From positions 60,683 to 124,682 of the forward strand of contig NW_024086851.1 of NCBI RefSeq assembly GCF_009730915.1: a stretch of DNA of 64,000 nucleotides, read 5' to 3'. Both the position numbers and the translations under genes were made by a program. A model generated the notes under the pieces. The model ran no database searches, was not told where the DNA came from, and saw only the letters and a program-made list of their open reading frames with translations. This DNA is from Dioscorea cayenensis subsp. rotundata. Its lineage: Eukaryota > Streptophyta > Magnoliopsida > Dioscoreales > Dioscoreaceae. How positions within the stretch are numbered: the stretch's first letter is position 1; every line of letters begins with the position of its first letter. Below, piece after piece: positions 37,739 through 54,225 of the stretch.

Positions 37739-38079
37739 CTAAATAACTTAAATGGTCCCTTACCTTTCGTGTGTTTCTATTTTGGTCACTCAGTTTAAAA
37801 AAGTTACGATTTGGTCCTATTTTTTTAATTTTTATCACAATTTGGCCACCTGAACATATGCCATTAATGACGATCACATGTGGCATATGCCAACTCAGAT
37901 GCTAGCTTTGAGAAAAATGTGTTCCGTAGTATGCCACATGTGATCACTATTAACGATGTATGCTTGGGTGACCAAATTATAATAAAAATTAAAAGCAAAG
38001 GATCAAATCATAACTTTTTAAAGTTGGATGGCTGAAATTATAACACAAAAATAATTAGGGGACATTTTAATTGTTTACT
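37739..38079. mobile_element. Foldback MITE with ~150-bp arms
   Basis: The arms are inverted copies with few gaps: left TAAATAACTTAAATGGTCCC..., right (inverted) GTAAACAATTAAAATGTCCC..., meeting at the GATCACATGTGGCATA motif on both sides of the centre. It could fold into a long hairpin. I could not define a target duplication. The composition (TTTGGTCACTCAG, GTTACGATTTGGTCC) matches a common plant foldback group, possibly MULE-related. Confidence 0.72.
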
Positions 38080-38644
38080 TTTAATTTAATTACTACTAAA
38101 GAGGATAATTTTTAACCTCTATGACACACATTGCAAAAAAGAAAAAAGAAAAAAAAAAAGGGTTTTCTTTGTCAGGGATTTTAAGCTATCTCACAATTTT
38201 TTGAGAATCTTATTATGGGATAAGCATTGGCTTAATAGTTATGCTCCAGAACATAGATGGCATGAGCTCCCACACCCCATGAGCAATATTTAGGAGATCC
38301 TCACCAACCCTCCATATCCCACTGCCTTTGTAAGTGAGGATCTGCGTTTCAACTCCCAACATCCTTTTGGCATGTTTTGAAATTACAAAATCTAGTGTCA
38401 TGAAGCCAACATAGTTTTTTACCACTTTCGTGACATGGTAGCTTAAGATGTTTGTTGACCTCGCTTATGTGCTATCGTCCTTATCTCTATAAAATCAACA
38501 TTTTCAATTAACTTATCTAGGATAACAAAATTTTTACTTCAGACAACTTGGCAAATGAAGACCATAATAAACTGTCAGTTGCAATATATGCTTAGTTTTC
38601 TACACAATAGTAGAGGAATCCATTAATCACCTTTTTCTTCATAT
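38080..38644. other. Intergenic DNA left of the OPR repeat array
   Basis: No gene found; short homopolymers and AT-rich DNA. The OPR-linked duplicated segment starts at about 38,645. Confidence 0.5.
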
Positions 38645-39204
38645 GGCCATTAATTAACTAAATATGGAATAATTTTGGCTCAATATTTGGTGCTTTCCAA
38701 TTCTGCAACACTCTTGTTGAGTTATGAGATTATTATTGATGCAATCTCAGGACCCATAGTTGCAATGTTAGGGAGCTTAAGCGTGTGAAAATTTTGATAA
38801 AAATTATAAATGGGTTTGAATGAGAATGAGGTTGTCTTTAAGTTCTACATCAATTTAGATTTTAAAAAAAGGCTATTTCACATTACTATCCATTATTGCA
38901 TTAGGTTTGATTCCTTTTCATCCTTTTAAGTTGTGTCACTTTTATGGTCTTTTTTGGGGTGATATTTGCAATGATAGTAGTCTCGTGCATTTGCAGTGAT
39001 AGTAGTCTTGTGTTGTGAAAGGAAGTAGCCGTACATCACATGATCAATAAAAATAGCTACCAAAATAGGACTTGCAAATCACACTCACAAGTCACACCAA
39101 AAGGTTCTATTAAGGTTGTCACTATACCATCACCAATGGTCCTGATTTGTTGTTGTGCATTAGCCGTGATTTCTAAAGGACATGTGCATGAATGGCATTT
39201 TATG

Positions 39205-39568
39205 AGGGTAAAGTTTCACGGTGCTACATACATGTTTTCATCGTTATAACGCTACGTATAACGCGAAATGTAGAACGTTAGTAGCACAAAAGCTATTTTT
39301 CGATCAGACCACGGCCAGCATCGACATATTTAGCTATTTCGTGTAAAGTTGATGATGCTGATTACTAAAAACACGATCCATGTAGTAAGTGCTCTATGAC
39401 AGCAGCGATTATATTGTATCACAACGTTTATGGCATGAAAAACATTTGTGGTCATCGATCGACCGGGAAAAATAATTTGTGCCCACAATGTTACAAAAAA
39501 AAACAAAAACAAATGTGGCCACAACATTATAATAATGAAACATTTGTGGCCACCAGTGAAACTTGCCC
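39205..39568. mobile_element. 364-bp MULE-like MITE in OPR unit A
   Basis: Ends AGGGTAAAGTTTCAC and GTGAAACTTGCCC (inverted). The 9-bp target duplication CATTTTATG is perfect (39196-39204 and 39569-39577). The paralogous site in unit B (about 46,673-46,683, GTATTTTATGG) has no insertion. Inside, ACATTTGTGG(C/T)CA occurs several times in both orientations. Confidence 0.85.
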
Positions 39569-40359
39569 CATTTTATGACCAAGACATGCTATACAGTATT
39601 GAACTATTTCCATGTGAATTGCATTCAGACATCGCCCATAATCTTTTAAAATTAATTGGGAAACCATTTACTTATAAATAAAATTACAAGACTTTCTAAA
39701 TTTGTTTTAACTGAAAATAAAAAAAATTCTCAAACTCTTTTCAAACATTGATTAAAAAAATTATTTTATACTTGCATTTCACTACTCTTTTATCCAGGTT
39801 ACGGTAAACATTGCCCAAACACATATATCCACAACTTAAAATATATTTTTATTTTCATTAACATACTTATATTCCTCATTTACAAACATTATAATGAGTT
39901 CAAAATTTTCACTTTTGTTATTATAAGACTTTATTTTACTTTTTATTAAAATATTTAATGAACACCAACCACTTCTTAATGTATTGGCAGTGGTTTCTTA
40001 CGCAAGGTACTTGTATCTTACTAAGGAGACATCTTCAAATCTTTAGCTCAGATCAGGTATAGGCACAAGTGTGTTAAGCGATTAACACCATGTCTGTACA
40101 TGTCCCCAACATGGTTTATCCATAATTCATAAAAAAAACAAACAACTATATAAAAATAAATAAAATGATTATATGAAACTGTGACATCACATCAAATAAT
40201 ATCCTTTTCCAATTATAAATCACCACATCATACTAAATAGGTTTTTTAAATGATGTGGATGCCAACGTGGCATTTATGTCATCATCCACGTTATTTTTTT
40301 CTATAAACTTTTAAATTCAAACTGTATAAATTCTTAAATTTTTAAAATTATAAAACATT

Positions 40360-40495
40360 ATAAAACTATACCTAAAACTCTACAATTTTAAACCCAAATA
40401 CTACAAAACCTATACCCAAAATTCTAAACCATAAATCCTAGGCTCTAAACCATAAACCCTAAACCCTAAGTTCTAAGCCTAAAACCCAAAGGGAT
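40360..40495. repeat. Degenerate plant-telomere-like repeat (AAACCCTA)
   Basis: A string of CTAAACC / AAACCCTAA variants inside a roughly 510-bp stretch of unit A (about 40,150-40,665) that is absent from unit B. It is too degenerate for a recent telomeric insertion; probably the inside of a transposon whose ends I could not define. Confidence 0.5.
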
Positions 40496-40923
40496 TTGCG
40501 ATTTACAATTTTGGGTTCATGAGGGGGTTTCGGTTTAATGTTAGAAGTTTAGATAATAAAAAAATTATTTTTTTAAAAAAAGAGAGATAAATACTGATAT
40601 GGTAATTTATGATTTTAGTGGATAAAATTCTACGTGGTATCACCGTTTCATTAAATCCTAATGCATAAAAATAATAGTAAATATTAATCTTCATGATAAA
40701 AAAATAAGAGAGCGAAAGAGAGAGAAAGAAAATAGGTTGGATAGGCTAAGGGGAAGAGTTATTATACTAGTTTTTTTGGCAAGGAGGAGAGACCAGTGAA
40801 TGTTGATCCATCAGGCCCTTTGGACTTGCGTAGATTCAAAGCTTACTTATGTCCCCAAAAAAACGTGTGCTTATAACAAACACAAACACATATCCCCTAC
40901 CCCTCAATCATATCATAATTTAA

Positions 40924-41701
40924 GGGTGCGTTTGGATGCCCTCAATCATTAATCATTGATTACATATGCCCTTCCATTTGTTTAGATGTTATTTTATGTA
41001 GGTGATCATTGAGGGTTGGTGGAATTCATTACCTCCACCAAAGGAATAAGTCATTCCCCCCACATTGGGGGGAATACCCATTACTAATAGTTGAATTAAT
41101 GTTTTTGCCCATATCAAAATAAAAATATTACTTATATATCCCAACATAAAACCTAACCATCTTTAATTAACTTAATTAATAAAATAATTAATTAACTCAA
41201 TTAATTATGTTACTTAATTAATCGAGTTAATAAAATAAATGATTAAATTAATTAATAAAATAGTTAATTAATTTAATTAACTTAATTAAGATAATAAAAT
41301 AATTAATTGTATTAACTTGATTAATTAAATAATTAATTAAGTTAATAAAATAATTAATTAACTGAATTAATAAATAGTTAATTAACTTAATTATTTAAGT
41401 TAATTAAATAATTAATTGTATTAATAAAATAATTAATTAACTTAATTAATTCTTAATTTTCATTAAACATATATACATAATTGTTTTTTTTAAAAGGGTA
41501 TAAAAATAATTATACCACGTATTCTCAATTTCGCTTTTTACATTCGTCGATAATCCCCCATTATACGCGTTTTATTCCTATCCCTCCCATTACCCACTAT
41601 TTAGTTTTTCTCTTCATTCATCACCTCCATTACACTCATACTTCCTATATCGCATTCTGACACGTTCTTGCTCCGTTCTTGTCAGTCATTCAAACGCACC
41701 C
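40924..41701. mobile_element. PIF/Harbinger-like (Tourist) element, 778 bp
   Basis: Terminal inverted repeats GGGTGCGTTTGGATG / CATTCAAACGCACCC and 3-bp target duplication TAA (40921-40923, 41702-41704). The paralogous site in unit B (ATAATTTAAGTCTCAAAG, near 48,066) is empty. The interior (41,150-41,460) is an AATTAATTAACTTAAT-type low-complexity array. It ends 281 bp before the copy-A start codon. Confidence 0.9.
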
Positions 41702-41981
41702 TAAGTTTCAAAGTAAAGAAGTCAAACATATTTGATCTCTAATAGAGTATGTGCTCAATATTTCTTTATTACTGCAAAATCGAAAAAAAAAAACAAAACA
41801 AAACAGACTCCAAAATGGCACTCTGCCTTGTTTCCTAGAAGCCTTCTCCCTTTTGAGGTCTTCTCATACTCTATATTAGACCATGAAACGGACCTCAAAG
41901 TCTTCAAAACAATAAAAATAAATAAAAAAAATAAAAATAAATAAATTCTAGTGTTCAAGATTTGGTGACTAAGCTTAAGAG

Positions 41982-44376
<2,395 letters not shown>

Positions 44377-44708
44377 TCACCAATACAATGCGTGCGATCA
44401 ATCCTATGCTCCCATCATCAATCAAACAAAACTAAACAAGATCAATCAAATAGAGGAAATTACAACAATATTATTAGTTCTTGTGATTAAGCAGAACACC
44501 AAACCAAAAGAAAGAAAATGTTCAGTGAGTAATTAGCAATATCATTTGAAAATCAGAATGACAGAACCTGAGAAAAATTTTGAAGTCTAATCATAGTGCC
44601 AAAACACTTGGTGCAGGAAAGACAGAAAGGAAGCCCATCTCGGTAGAGTACTAGAATCAGGCCTAATCATTGTTGGAAAATCTCCGTAATTGAATTGGAG
44701 TTAGTAAT

Positions 44709-45254
44709 TGTTGAGTTTTTGCACAACAAATGCTTCTTGATGTAAATAAAATAATTTCGAGTACTAAACTGAACAATAAATGAAATCAATCAAGCAGACA
44801 CAAAATTTACGTGGAAAACCCTCTTATTCGGAGGGAAAAAAACCTCGGGCCAGAACTCGAATCAAATCCACTATTAAAATCAACAAGTACAAAAACTACT
44901 CAAGCAAATGCACACTGAGATCACCACCAACAATGGAGAAATACAAATAATAACTCTAAAAACCCCTTCTTGAATGATCACACCAAGAAAAAAGCTAGAG
45001 AAAGTTTACACTCCAAGATTGCTCCGAAAACAAACTTGCACGATTTGAGTAGGATTCAATAAAAGAAGATATGCTTTCTTGCCTCCTCCTTCCAATGGAC
45101 ATAGAGAACAATCACGCTTCTTTTTTCTCTCTCACTATCGATGCCTTCTCAATAGCCACATATTTATGTTTAGGGTTTCTTTTGCATTTTGTCCCCTGTC
45201 TTTATTACTAATAAAAAAAATGGGCTGGATCGAAGTTTGGCCACCAAACCAACA
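44709..45254 (-). mobile_element. Solo LTR (copia-like), 546 bp
   Basis: On the minus strand it starts TGTTGGTTTGGTGG and ends AAACTCAACA (TG...CA); the flanking 5-mers are GTAAT and ATAAT, one mismatch. It contains the usual plant LTR features read on the minus strand, such as GGTTTTTTTCCC and GTGGAAAACCC-like blocks. Unit C (near 60,340-60,355) is continuous at the same place, confirming an insertion. No internal region or partner LTR is present. Confidence 0.8.
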
Positions 45255-45849
45255 ATAATTACTATTCATCAATATTTAATCAACAATTGATTAATATCGA
45301 GGATCCATCATATAGACATTTTAATATATATGTAAAATTAGGGTTATTTCATTGAGATTTCACAAGTGTCATCTCACAAAAATTTCATAAGCGCAAAATC
45401 CTTCAATCCTCCAACACAATTAATGATATGGAACCAAAGACTATCAATTCTTGTGATTATACAGAACATGAAATAAAAAAAAAAGAAAATATTAATTAAG
45501 TTAGCTACCTAATGACATTGATAAGACTCAAACATTGGGCCATCCTTATCATTTGGAAAATAAGAATGACGGAACCCCAGTATAAGATCTAAAACTCGTC
45601 ATTTTACCAAAACATTTTGTTGCAGGAAAGATAGAAAATAAACCCATCTCAGCAATAGGACTAGAATCATGTCTAATTTTTGTCGGAAAATCTTCCTTAT
45701 TAAAATTGAGTTATCAATTATAATTGATTGATTTTTAATCAATAATTAATTAATTATTAAGGATCAAGCTTATAAACACATAAACATATGAGTTAGATCA
45801 GAGTTACAACATAATTTCACAAGTCCAAAATCCTCCAACATTAACCCAC
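45255..45849. other. 3'-flank duplicate of the OPR array
   Basis: A second copy of the OPR 3' flank, similar to 44,470-44,708 and to 60,490-60,735 (shared TTGTGATTA..CAGAACA and CCCATCTCAGCAATAGGACTAGAATC). No gene. Confidence 0.6.
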
Positions 45850-45937
45850 CATTCATCAATTAAATATGGAATAATTTTGGCTCATTATTTGGTGCCACCC
45901 AATTCTACAACAATCTTGTTGAGTTATGAGATTATTA

Positions 45938-46301
45938 GGCTTTGTTTGGATTGGCTTATCAAAAAAGTATTTTTTTTTTCATTTTAGTAGAAGTGCTCCT
46001 GGAAAAAAATGTTTCCTCATAGTAAGTTAGGCACTTTTTTATATTTTGTGATTGTAATAGTTTTTCCTGTAGGGAATGAGTTCGTAAAAATCGAAAAACA
46101 ACTTTCTCCGAAAGTTAGTGATGTAAAAATAGTTTCAAAAAGCAGTTTTTGAACTGCAGTACGACGAGCTCTGAAAAGTCGCATTTTTTACAGACTTTCT
46201 ATTTTACAGAAGTTCAATACAAAAACCTTTTTTGAACCCAAAAGTATTTAACTTATAAAAAAGCTTTTCTGGGTTTTTTAAAAACTAATCCAAACAAGCT
46301 T
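45938..46301. mobile_element. 364-bp MITE with 3-bp target duplication in OPR unit B
   Basis: Ends GGCTTTGTTTGGATT and AATCCAAACAAGCTT (inverted, imperfect), flanked by TTA on both sides (45935-45937, 46302-46304). The paralogous site in unit A (GAGATTATTATTGATGCAAT, near 38,731) is empty. TIR sequence and 3-bp duplication suggest a Tourist-like element. Confidence 0.82.
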
Positions 46302-46928
46302 TTAGTGATGCAATCTCAGGATCCACTATTGCAATGTGTGGCAGGTTGGGAGTGAAATTTAGATAAAAAATGAGCATAATTGAGGTTGTCTTTAAAAGAT
46401 TATATTAATTAGGTTTGATTTCTTTTCATTCTTTTAAGTATGGACTTTTTTAGAGTGATATTTGCAATGGTGCTAGTCTTGTATCGTGAAAGGAAGTCGC
46501 CACTCGCCATATGACAAATAAAAACAACTACCAAAATGGGACTTGCAAATCACACTCACAAGTCACACTAAGAGGTTCAATTGAGGTTATCGCCATGCTA
46601 TCAGTCTATCACCAATGGTCTTGATTCATTGCTATGCTGCCACTGCGAATCATAAAAGACACCTAGACAACTGGTATTTTATGGCCAAGACATGCTACAT
46701 GCCATTGAACTGTTTCTATGGGAATATTGTTCAGACATTGCCCATAATCATTTAAAATTAACTGGGAAACCGTTTACTTATAAATAGAGTTACAAGACTT
46801 TCTAATTTTTTTAATTAAAAATAAAAAATTCTCAAAATCTTTTAAAAATTGATTGAAAAAATTATTTTATACATACATTTCTCTACATTCTTTTCCAGGT
46901 TACGGTTAACATTACCCAATCACATATA

Positions 46929-47332
46929 TGTTAGTTTGAGTTCTATTCTGAATTCAACTTCGTGATGATATTGATTCAAATTAATATTCAGACTAAATAA
47001 AGTGGTCCATAACTTATCTGGTGGAATCCTAATTTAACTCTAATTGGCACTTTGAATTGTGATCTAACTCAAACCTTTGAGTTGAGTTAATCCTTTGATG
47101 GAAAGGATTATATATAGACAGCACCAGGGGTCCCCAATCTATCGTTCTTGAAAATACCTAGCTCCATCAGTGGGAGAGGACGGGATAGATTGGAAGAGTC
47201 TCTGGTTAGTTCAAGCGTGGACTCAAGGCTCTCGTCGTCTTCAACAAATTGCTATGGTTGGAGGTAAGTGATCCTGCTTCCGCATATAATATACGACATA
47301 GATGTCGTAATTAAGTTTGATAAAACCTAACA
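46929..47332 (+). mobile_element. Solo LTR, 404 bp, upstream of OPR copy B
   Basis: Starts TGTTAGTTTGAG and ends AAACCTAACA, flanked by a perfect 5-bp duplication ATATA (46924-46928, 47333-47337). A TATA box (TATATATAG, about 47109-47117) lies in the middle as expected for an LTR promoter, pointing towards the OPR gene 1.06 kb downstream. Unit A has an empty site near 39,820. Confidence 0.85.
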
Positions 47333-47439
47333 ATATATATTCATAACTTTAAATATATTTTTATTTTCATTAACATATGTATATTCCTCATTTAAAAAAA
47401 ATTACAATGAGTTAAATTTTTTACTTTTGTTATTATCGA

Positions 47440-47618
47440 TAGACAACTTGTACAGCTCACCAGTGGATTTCTCTCTAACCAAATTAGGATAGTTTTCAAA
47501 TTGATTATTGATTGATTCATGTTAATAAGATTTCCAACTATCTCTTATTGTACTCCTATATATGGTGCACCAATCAATGGACAATGTATCTCTTTTTTGC
47601 AATCAATCTTTCAATTAT
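47440..47618. mobile_element. ~180-bp insertion in OPR unit B, type unknown
   Basis: Unit A reads TTGTTATTATAAGACTTTA (39,915 region) without interruption, while unit B has about 180 extra bases between TTGTTATTAT and AATTATAAGATTTTA. A short repeated ATTAT could be the target duplication. It has no inverted repeats or coding sequence that I can see. Confidence 0.45.
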
Positions 47619-48395
47619 AAGATTTTATTTTAAGTTATATTAAAATATTTAACAAACACCAATCACCTCATAATCTATTGTCATTACTCATCAGGTCCCT
47701 TATTTAAAGTATTCATGTTCTTACTGAAGAGGTATGTTTAAATTTTTAACACAAGTAAAATAAGGGCACAAATATATTGAGCGATTAATTTTATATTTGT
47801 GGACGTGATCAATTCATATTTTATAAAAAAATTATTTAACAAACAATCATAAAAAATAATAGTAAATATTAACATTTACAAATGATAAAAACTAAGAGAG
47901 ATATTGAGGGAAATAGGTTAAATGGGCTCCTTGTGGGGTTATTATAATATGTTTTTACGCGGGCAGAAGAAACCGGTGGACTTGTGTAAATTCAAAGTCT
48001 ACTCACGCCCCTAAAACAGATGTGTGCTCATAACAAGCATGTATCCCCTCCCTCTCCATCACATCATAATTTAAGTCTCAAAGTGAAGACATCAAACATG
48101 ACAAGCTCGGTCTAATGATATTTAATCTCGAATGGAGTATGTGCTTAATATCTCTCCACGACTGCAAACTTGAAGGACATGACTTTCACTAATGACAAAA
48201 AAGAAAATAGACGCCAAAATGGAACTTTCAATATTACTTACAAAACCCTGCCTTGTTTCCTAGAAGACTTCCCCCTTTTGAGGTCTTCTCATGCTCTATA
48301 TCAGACCATGAAACGGAGCTCACAAGTGTTCAAAACAATCAAAAGAAAAGGAAAAAAAAGTCTAGTGTTCAAGATTTGGTGATTGAACTCAAGAG

Positions 48396-49988
<1,593 letters not shown>

Positions 49989-50100
49989 GTTGCTGAAGAA
50001 TTTGCCTGCCTTCTCAAGAGTTATTTCTGCATGTGTTTCGGCATGGTACTTAGAGAAGAAAACAACATTACAGATTGAAGATATTTTCAGCCATAGCAAA

Positions 50101-50944
50101 CTGGACAAGAAAAGCAGAGGAATTGGAACCAATATGTTTAAAGAAAACACAGTGATACTTCGAATCTATTTTGTTATGTCCTGTCTATGGTTGGATATTC
50201 ACATGAATATGAAGGATTAATTAAAAACCCGTGGTGCTTCTTTATATATAATCCTTTCCATAGGACTCTAATGATAAAAGTCATGAACCACAAGATTTAA
50301 TTTGAATTTAAATACAAAAGAAGATTTCCAAAATGAATACATGAGATGCAACCATGCCGGAAGGTCCATTTTCATTTGACCACATCGATCTTTGTTAGTA
50401 ATGATAGACAATCTTCTCAGAATTAATTTCTTTTGAAGTCCTAAATCATATCTATTTGTTAAGGTAGAAAAAACCAAGGATGTTGTTCTAATCACTTAAT
50501 TAGCAAAGAGCTAAGGTCAATGAAATATGAAAGTTGCAGGGAAAGGCCTGAAATAAAGTTAATAAAGATAAACGCAAGCAATTCATAATAACAACCAATA
50601 TTGTTATGTGAACAAAATTGTTACATTAATAAGAAAATATTTTCATGAGAGTTCTTGGCACAAAAAGTATAGCTAACACATTATCATGGGGACTCTTTGA
50701 ATTTGTCCATGAAATTCCTCCCAGATGAGTAAACCAAAACTCTAGCATAAATCAGCAAGTTCAAGCATAACATGAGAGGAGAGAAAAACCAAAGGACACT
50801 AGATCTGGAAGTTGCAATCTAAACAATTAAATCACAGAGGAAACAATGAAGTTGCATCATTGCAAGCATGCATGTAAAAATAACATAAGCAAATAAAAGA
50901 TTATCAGCATCAAAAGGATACATTATCCAATTATCAACTCAGGA
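50101..50944. other. Intergenic DNA after OPR copy B
   Basis: The 3' flank diverges from the other units shortly after the stop codon. No gene or element recognised. Confidence 0.5.
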
Positions 50945-51775
50945 TTAAATTAAGAGATTTCCCTTTTTAAGGCTCATGAAAACCAATAAATTTGTCTATC
51001 ATCGCACCAATTTGTAAGACTTAAACAATATGTCATGAAACAATAATGTTACAAGAATTTTGTACACTCAATCTCTTGTGAAGTTGTCATGCATGACCGG
51101 ATCAAGTAGCCAACATGATCAGCAATCTAAATGCTGATTATGACACATTAAAGTAGCTGCAATATTCACTAGAAGGGCATACCTAAAGCCAAAGTATGAG
51201 AAAACGTTTATAAACTTTTGAATACAGTTAATTAGATCACAAAACATACACCAAAAAAAATATTGAAAAGATGATAAAGCAATTTATATTCAGATAAAAG
51301 CCGCTTCACAGCATTCAACTGTAATTGCAGCACACAAACATAATGGATGAGTCCAATCCAAGGCACATTCTCTATTTTATTTTTTTAACATGTGGACAAA
51401 CCACATGTCAAAGGTGTGTATCACTGGAAATTGATCTTATGCAGTTATCCAGCGAACAGAAGAATTACTTTACAAAACCACTTCCACAGTTGGAAATCTT
51501 TTTTGATGTCATTGTGTCCGTATTTCAAATTATGAGTAACTAGAGTTTTTATAAAATACCTTTTGTAATCAGGCTAGTACCATTAGAATAACCACATACC
51601 TTTCGGTGGAGGCACACAAACTCTGTTTATTATTATTATTTTTCTTTGAAGGCCCACTAATCCAACGGCTGTTAATGCCTGATGGCTTGATATGTACTCT
51701 TTGTTATTTTTTATTTTTTTATTTTTAATAATTAATTGAGATACTTTACTTAATAATGAATTATACACTATTTTA
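50945..51775 (-). repeat. Diverged, coding-free duplicate of the membrane-protein gene's intron and 5' flank
   Basis: 50,950-51,390 aligns with the intron at 22,740-23,700 (shared ATGTCATGAAACAATAATGT, GTACACTCAATCTCTTGT, CAATCCAAGGCACATTCT) without the Stowaway MITE. 51,615-51,775 aligns with 24,545-24,720, upstream of exon 1 (shared CCCACTAATCCAACGG). The piece between, where exon 1 should be, is replaced by unrelated sequence. It therefore carries none of the coding exons. Confidence 0.75.
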
Positions 51776-52599
51776 AAATTGATTTAACATATATATCCTT
51801 GGCAAATCTGAAATTTACACAAATTTCCATAGATTCTGGCCTTTCATAAAATTATTATTTTCCCTTTCAAATTATATATATATATATATATATTACAAAA
51901 TATAAAATATACAAAAACAAAGAAATAAAAGAATTTTTTTTTTCTCTAAGTATAATTTAAAAATATCTATATAAGTGCCACATAGAATGGCATATATGAT
52001 ACCAAACTCAAATATAAAAACATAGCTTGCATTTGTCAATTTGGGAATTAATTGATAGAAAAAGGGCTTAAAGCCCATACATAATTCTTTATTTTGGTCA
52101 AAGTTTTATAGGTCAATGACATCCACCCTATTTTTAAAGCCATTGGTGTAAGACATTTGAATCAATCTTGCTGAATACAGTGATGGTAATGGATCCAGAG
52201 TTGTGGGTTCAGGCTTACAATTCAACCCCCGCACCACTGGATGAGGGCAACGGGGCTAGATATTTAATTCTTAGCTTGTGTGCATACCCCTAATAGTGTT
52301 TGTCAAATTTGTCAAAAAAGAAAAATTATTTTGATAATTTAATTGAAGATTACCGGTCTCTTAACCTACTAGTATATAAAGTCTCATGTCTCGAGGGTGA
52401 CGAAAAATGAATCCTTGCAGGCATAACGTGCATGGAATATTTAAAAAAATTGCGCACTTCTTTGACGATTTTTATATGGGCTAAGATGTTCATTGTCCGA
52501 TGGTTATGTAGACTAATGTGGCATGTTCACTTTCCTAAAAATAAATAAATAATAATTTATTATTTATGCGCACATCTAATGGGCCGGGTGAGAGTTTTA
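51776..52599. other. AT-rich intergenic DNA
   Basis: An (AT)n tract (about 51877-51892) and a possible SINE-like segment (52,135-52,300, with two TTCA-type box-B-like motifs). No gene. Confidence 0.45.
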
Positions 52600-54225
52600 C
52601 AAATTTTTTTTTTTTTGTTGCAAAAAGCTGAATCTAAAAAAGAAAAAAAGAACAGAAAAAAAAGACTTAAAAAGAAAGCTGCAACTGCTAGCACAAATCT
52701 TCGAGCCAGTGATGGGGGTTGTGGCCTTATGAAAAGAGAGAAAGTTGAGGGTTTAGACGGCCGAAAGCAACTAGGGAGTCTGCAAGAGTGTTTAAGTCAC
52801 GGTTAATAAGCTCTAGCGAGAGGTGGGGGAAGTGATATATTGAGACAGTCTTGCATCTGTTGGAATTTCGGCTTGAAGGGCTAAGAAACTGTTTTTTGAA
52901 AGTTATTAATCATTTGAGTTATTCCTAGGTAGTCGCAGAAAAGTCTGTTTGGATGCCATCCATTGGAGATGCAAAGGCTTAGAGCTTGAATGACGGCCTC
53001 CATCTCAACCAAGACTGGCGAGTCGGATCTGCTACCACAGGCTCCTGCAATCAAGATTTTGTTGTAGTTAGAGATGATAACATATCCTACTCCACACTCA
53101 TGAGAAGTTCTGATCCAGGTTGTATCAATATGGACAATGATGATAGGGTGAGTATTTCTGGGTTTAGAGAACTCCCTATGTTTGCTGGTAATTGCATGAT
53201 CAAAATCTGAGCAGTAGGACCAAGCTTTGTCTACAATGGTGTTTAGATGTGGTCTCCGGTTCTTGAAGATAAGGTTGCATCTCTCTTTCCAATTAACCAA
53301 ACAGTAGTGACAATTAGAGCTTTGGCAAAGTGGCTTTTGTGGTGGTGGTTGAAGGAACTGGTAATCCAGAGCCCTGAATTGAGAACATGAAAGTTAAGAA
53401 AAGGTAAACCCAAACAGTCTAGGACTTTGTACCAGCAAGCAATGGTCTTTGAACAATTCCAGAAGAGATGGCTTGCGGTTTCAGGCTCTAATTCACAGAA
53501 TTTGCAAAGAGTGTAAGGGCCGATGTTGAGATCATATAAATAGGCCCCTGTTGGCAATTTACCATGGAACATTTTCCAAATAAAGATCTTGATGAGAGGG
53601 ATAACCCGAAGTCTCCAAATCCGATGCCACCCAAACCAATCTTTGGCATCACAAATATTGAGATGATCATAAACTGTAGAAGCAAGAGTAATTTTGATAG
53701 TTTCATGACCCCAAATCCAGAAGTTTTTTGGGGCATTAGCATCAATCTTGTTTATCCACTTCCAATCCAGATTTTGGCCGAAAATATTACTCAACGTATC
53801 TTGATCCAAGGAGTCATTGCGAATAAAGTCAACAAAGGACAAATTCTTCTAGATTAAGTTCATGTTGATGTGGTGGGCTTCATGTTAATGGGTAAATCCA
53901 TGATACAAGGGTCTCTCCACAGATCAATAGAAAGAGGGTGGCAAGAAGAAATTTTCAGGTTTACTCTGATGATCTCATTAGTTTTACAAATGGATTTGAA
54001 AAACCAGGAGGTTCGATTTAAGCAATTCATATTCCAGACATTCCAATGACCATAGCTTGGAAGATATCCACCCAGATTTTGTCCTCAGAGTTTAAAATTA
54101 CAAAAATGTTTTTGGTCATTTAGGAATGCTTAATCAGATTCAGATTTGCTAAGCGTAGTAATTGTCCAACCGATAGAATAGAAGCCGTTTCGATTGCTTG
54201 TCCTACCCTAGATATGCCAACTTAA
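52600..54225 (-). mobile_element. 5'-truncated LINE (L1-type) with poly(A) tail, broken
   Basis: On the minus strand from 54,225: end of the reverse transcriptase region (LRLANLNLIKHS...NSEDKIWVDIF), then the zinc-binding RT-associated domain (FIWKMFHGKLPTGAYLYD...CKFCELEPETASHLFWNC, about 53,470-53,590), then RNase H (HIDTTWIRTSHECGVGYVI, about 53,120-53,150) and the end ...NTLADSLVAFGRLNPQLSLF. The poly(T) tract at about 52,601-52,616 is the poly(A) tail. The frame is broken between 53,243 and 53,300 (the next block reads in another frame) and upstream of 53,842. The intact blocks are 199 codons (53,842-53,243) and 139 codons (53,300-52,881). Confidence 0.85.

Noticed and set aside
44470..45840. 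Possible further OPR copy downstream of copy A
   Set aside because: Only 3'-flank sequence is repeated; no OPR codons apart from the last-exon tip within the 422-bp duplication.
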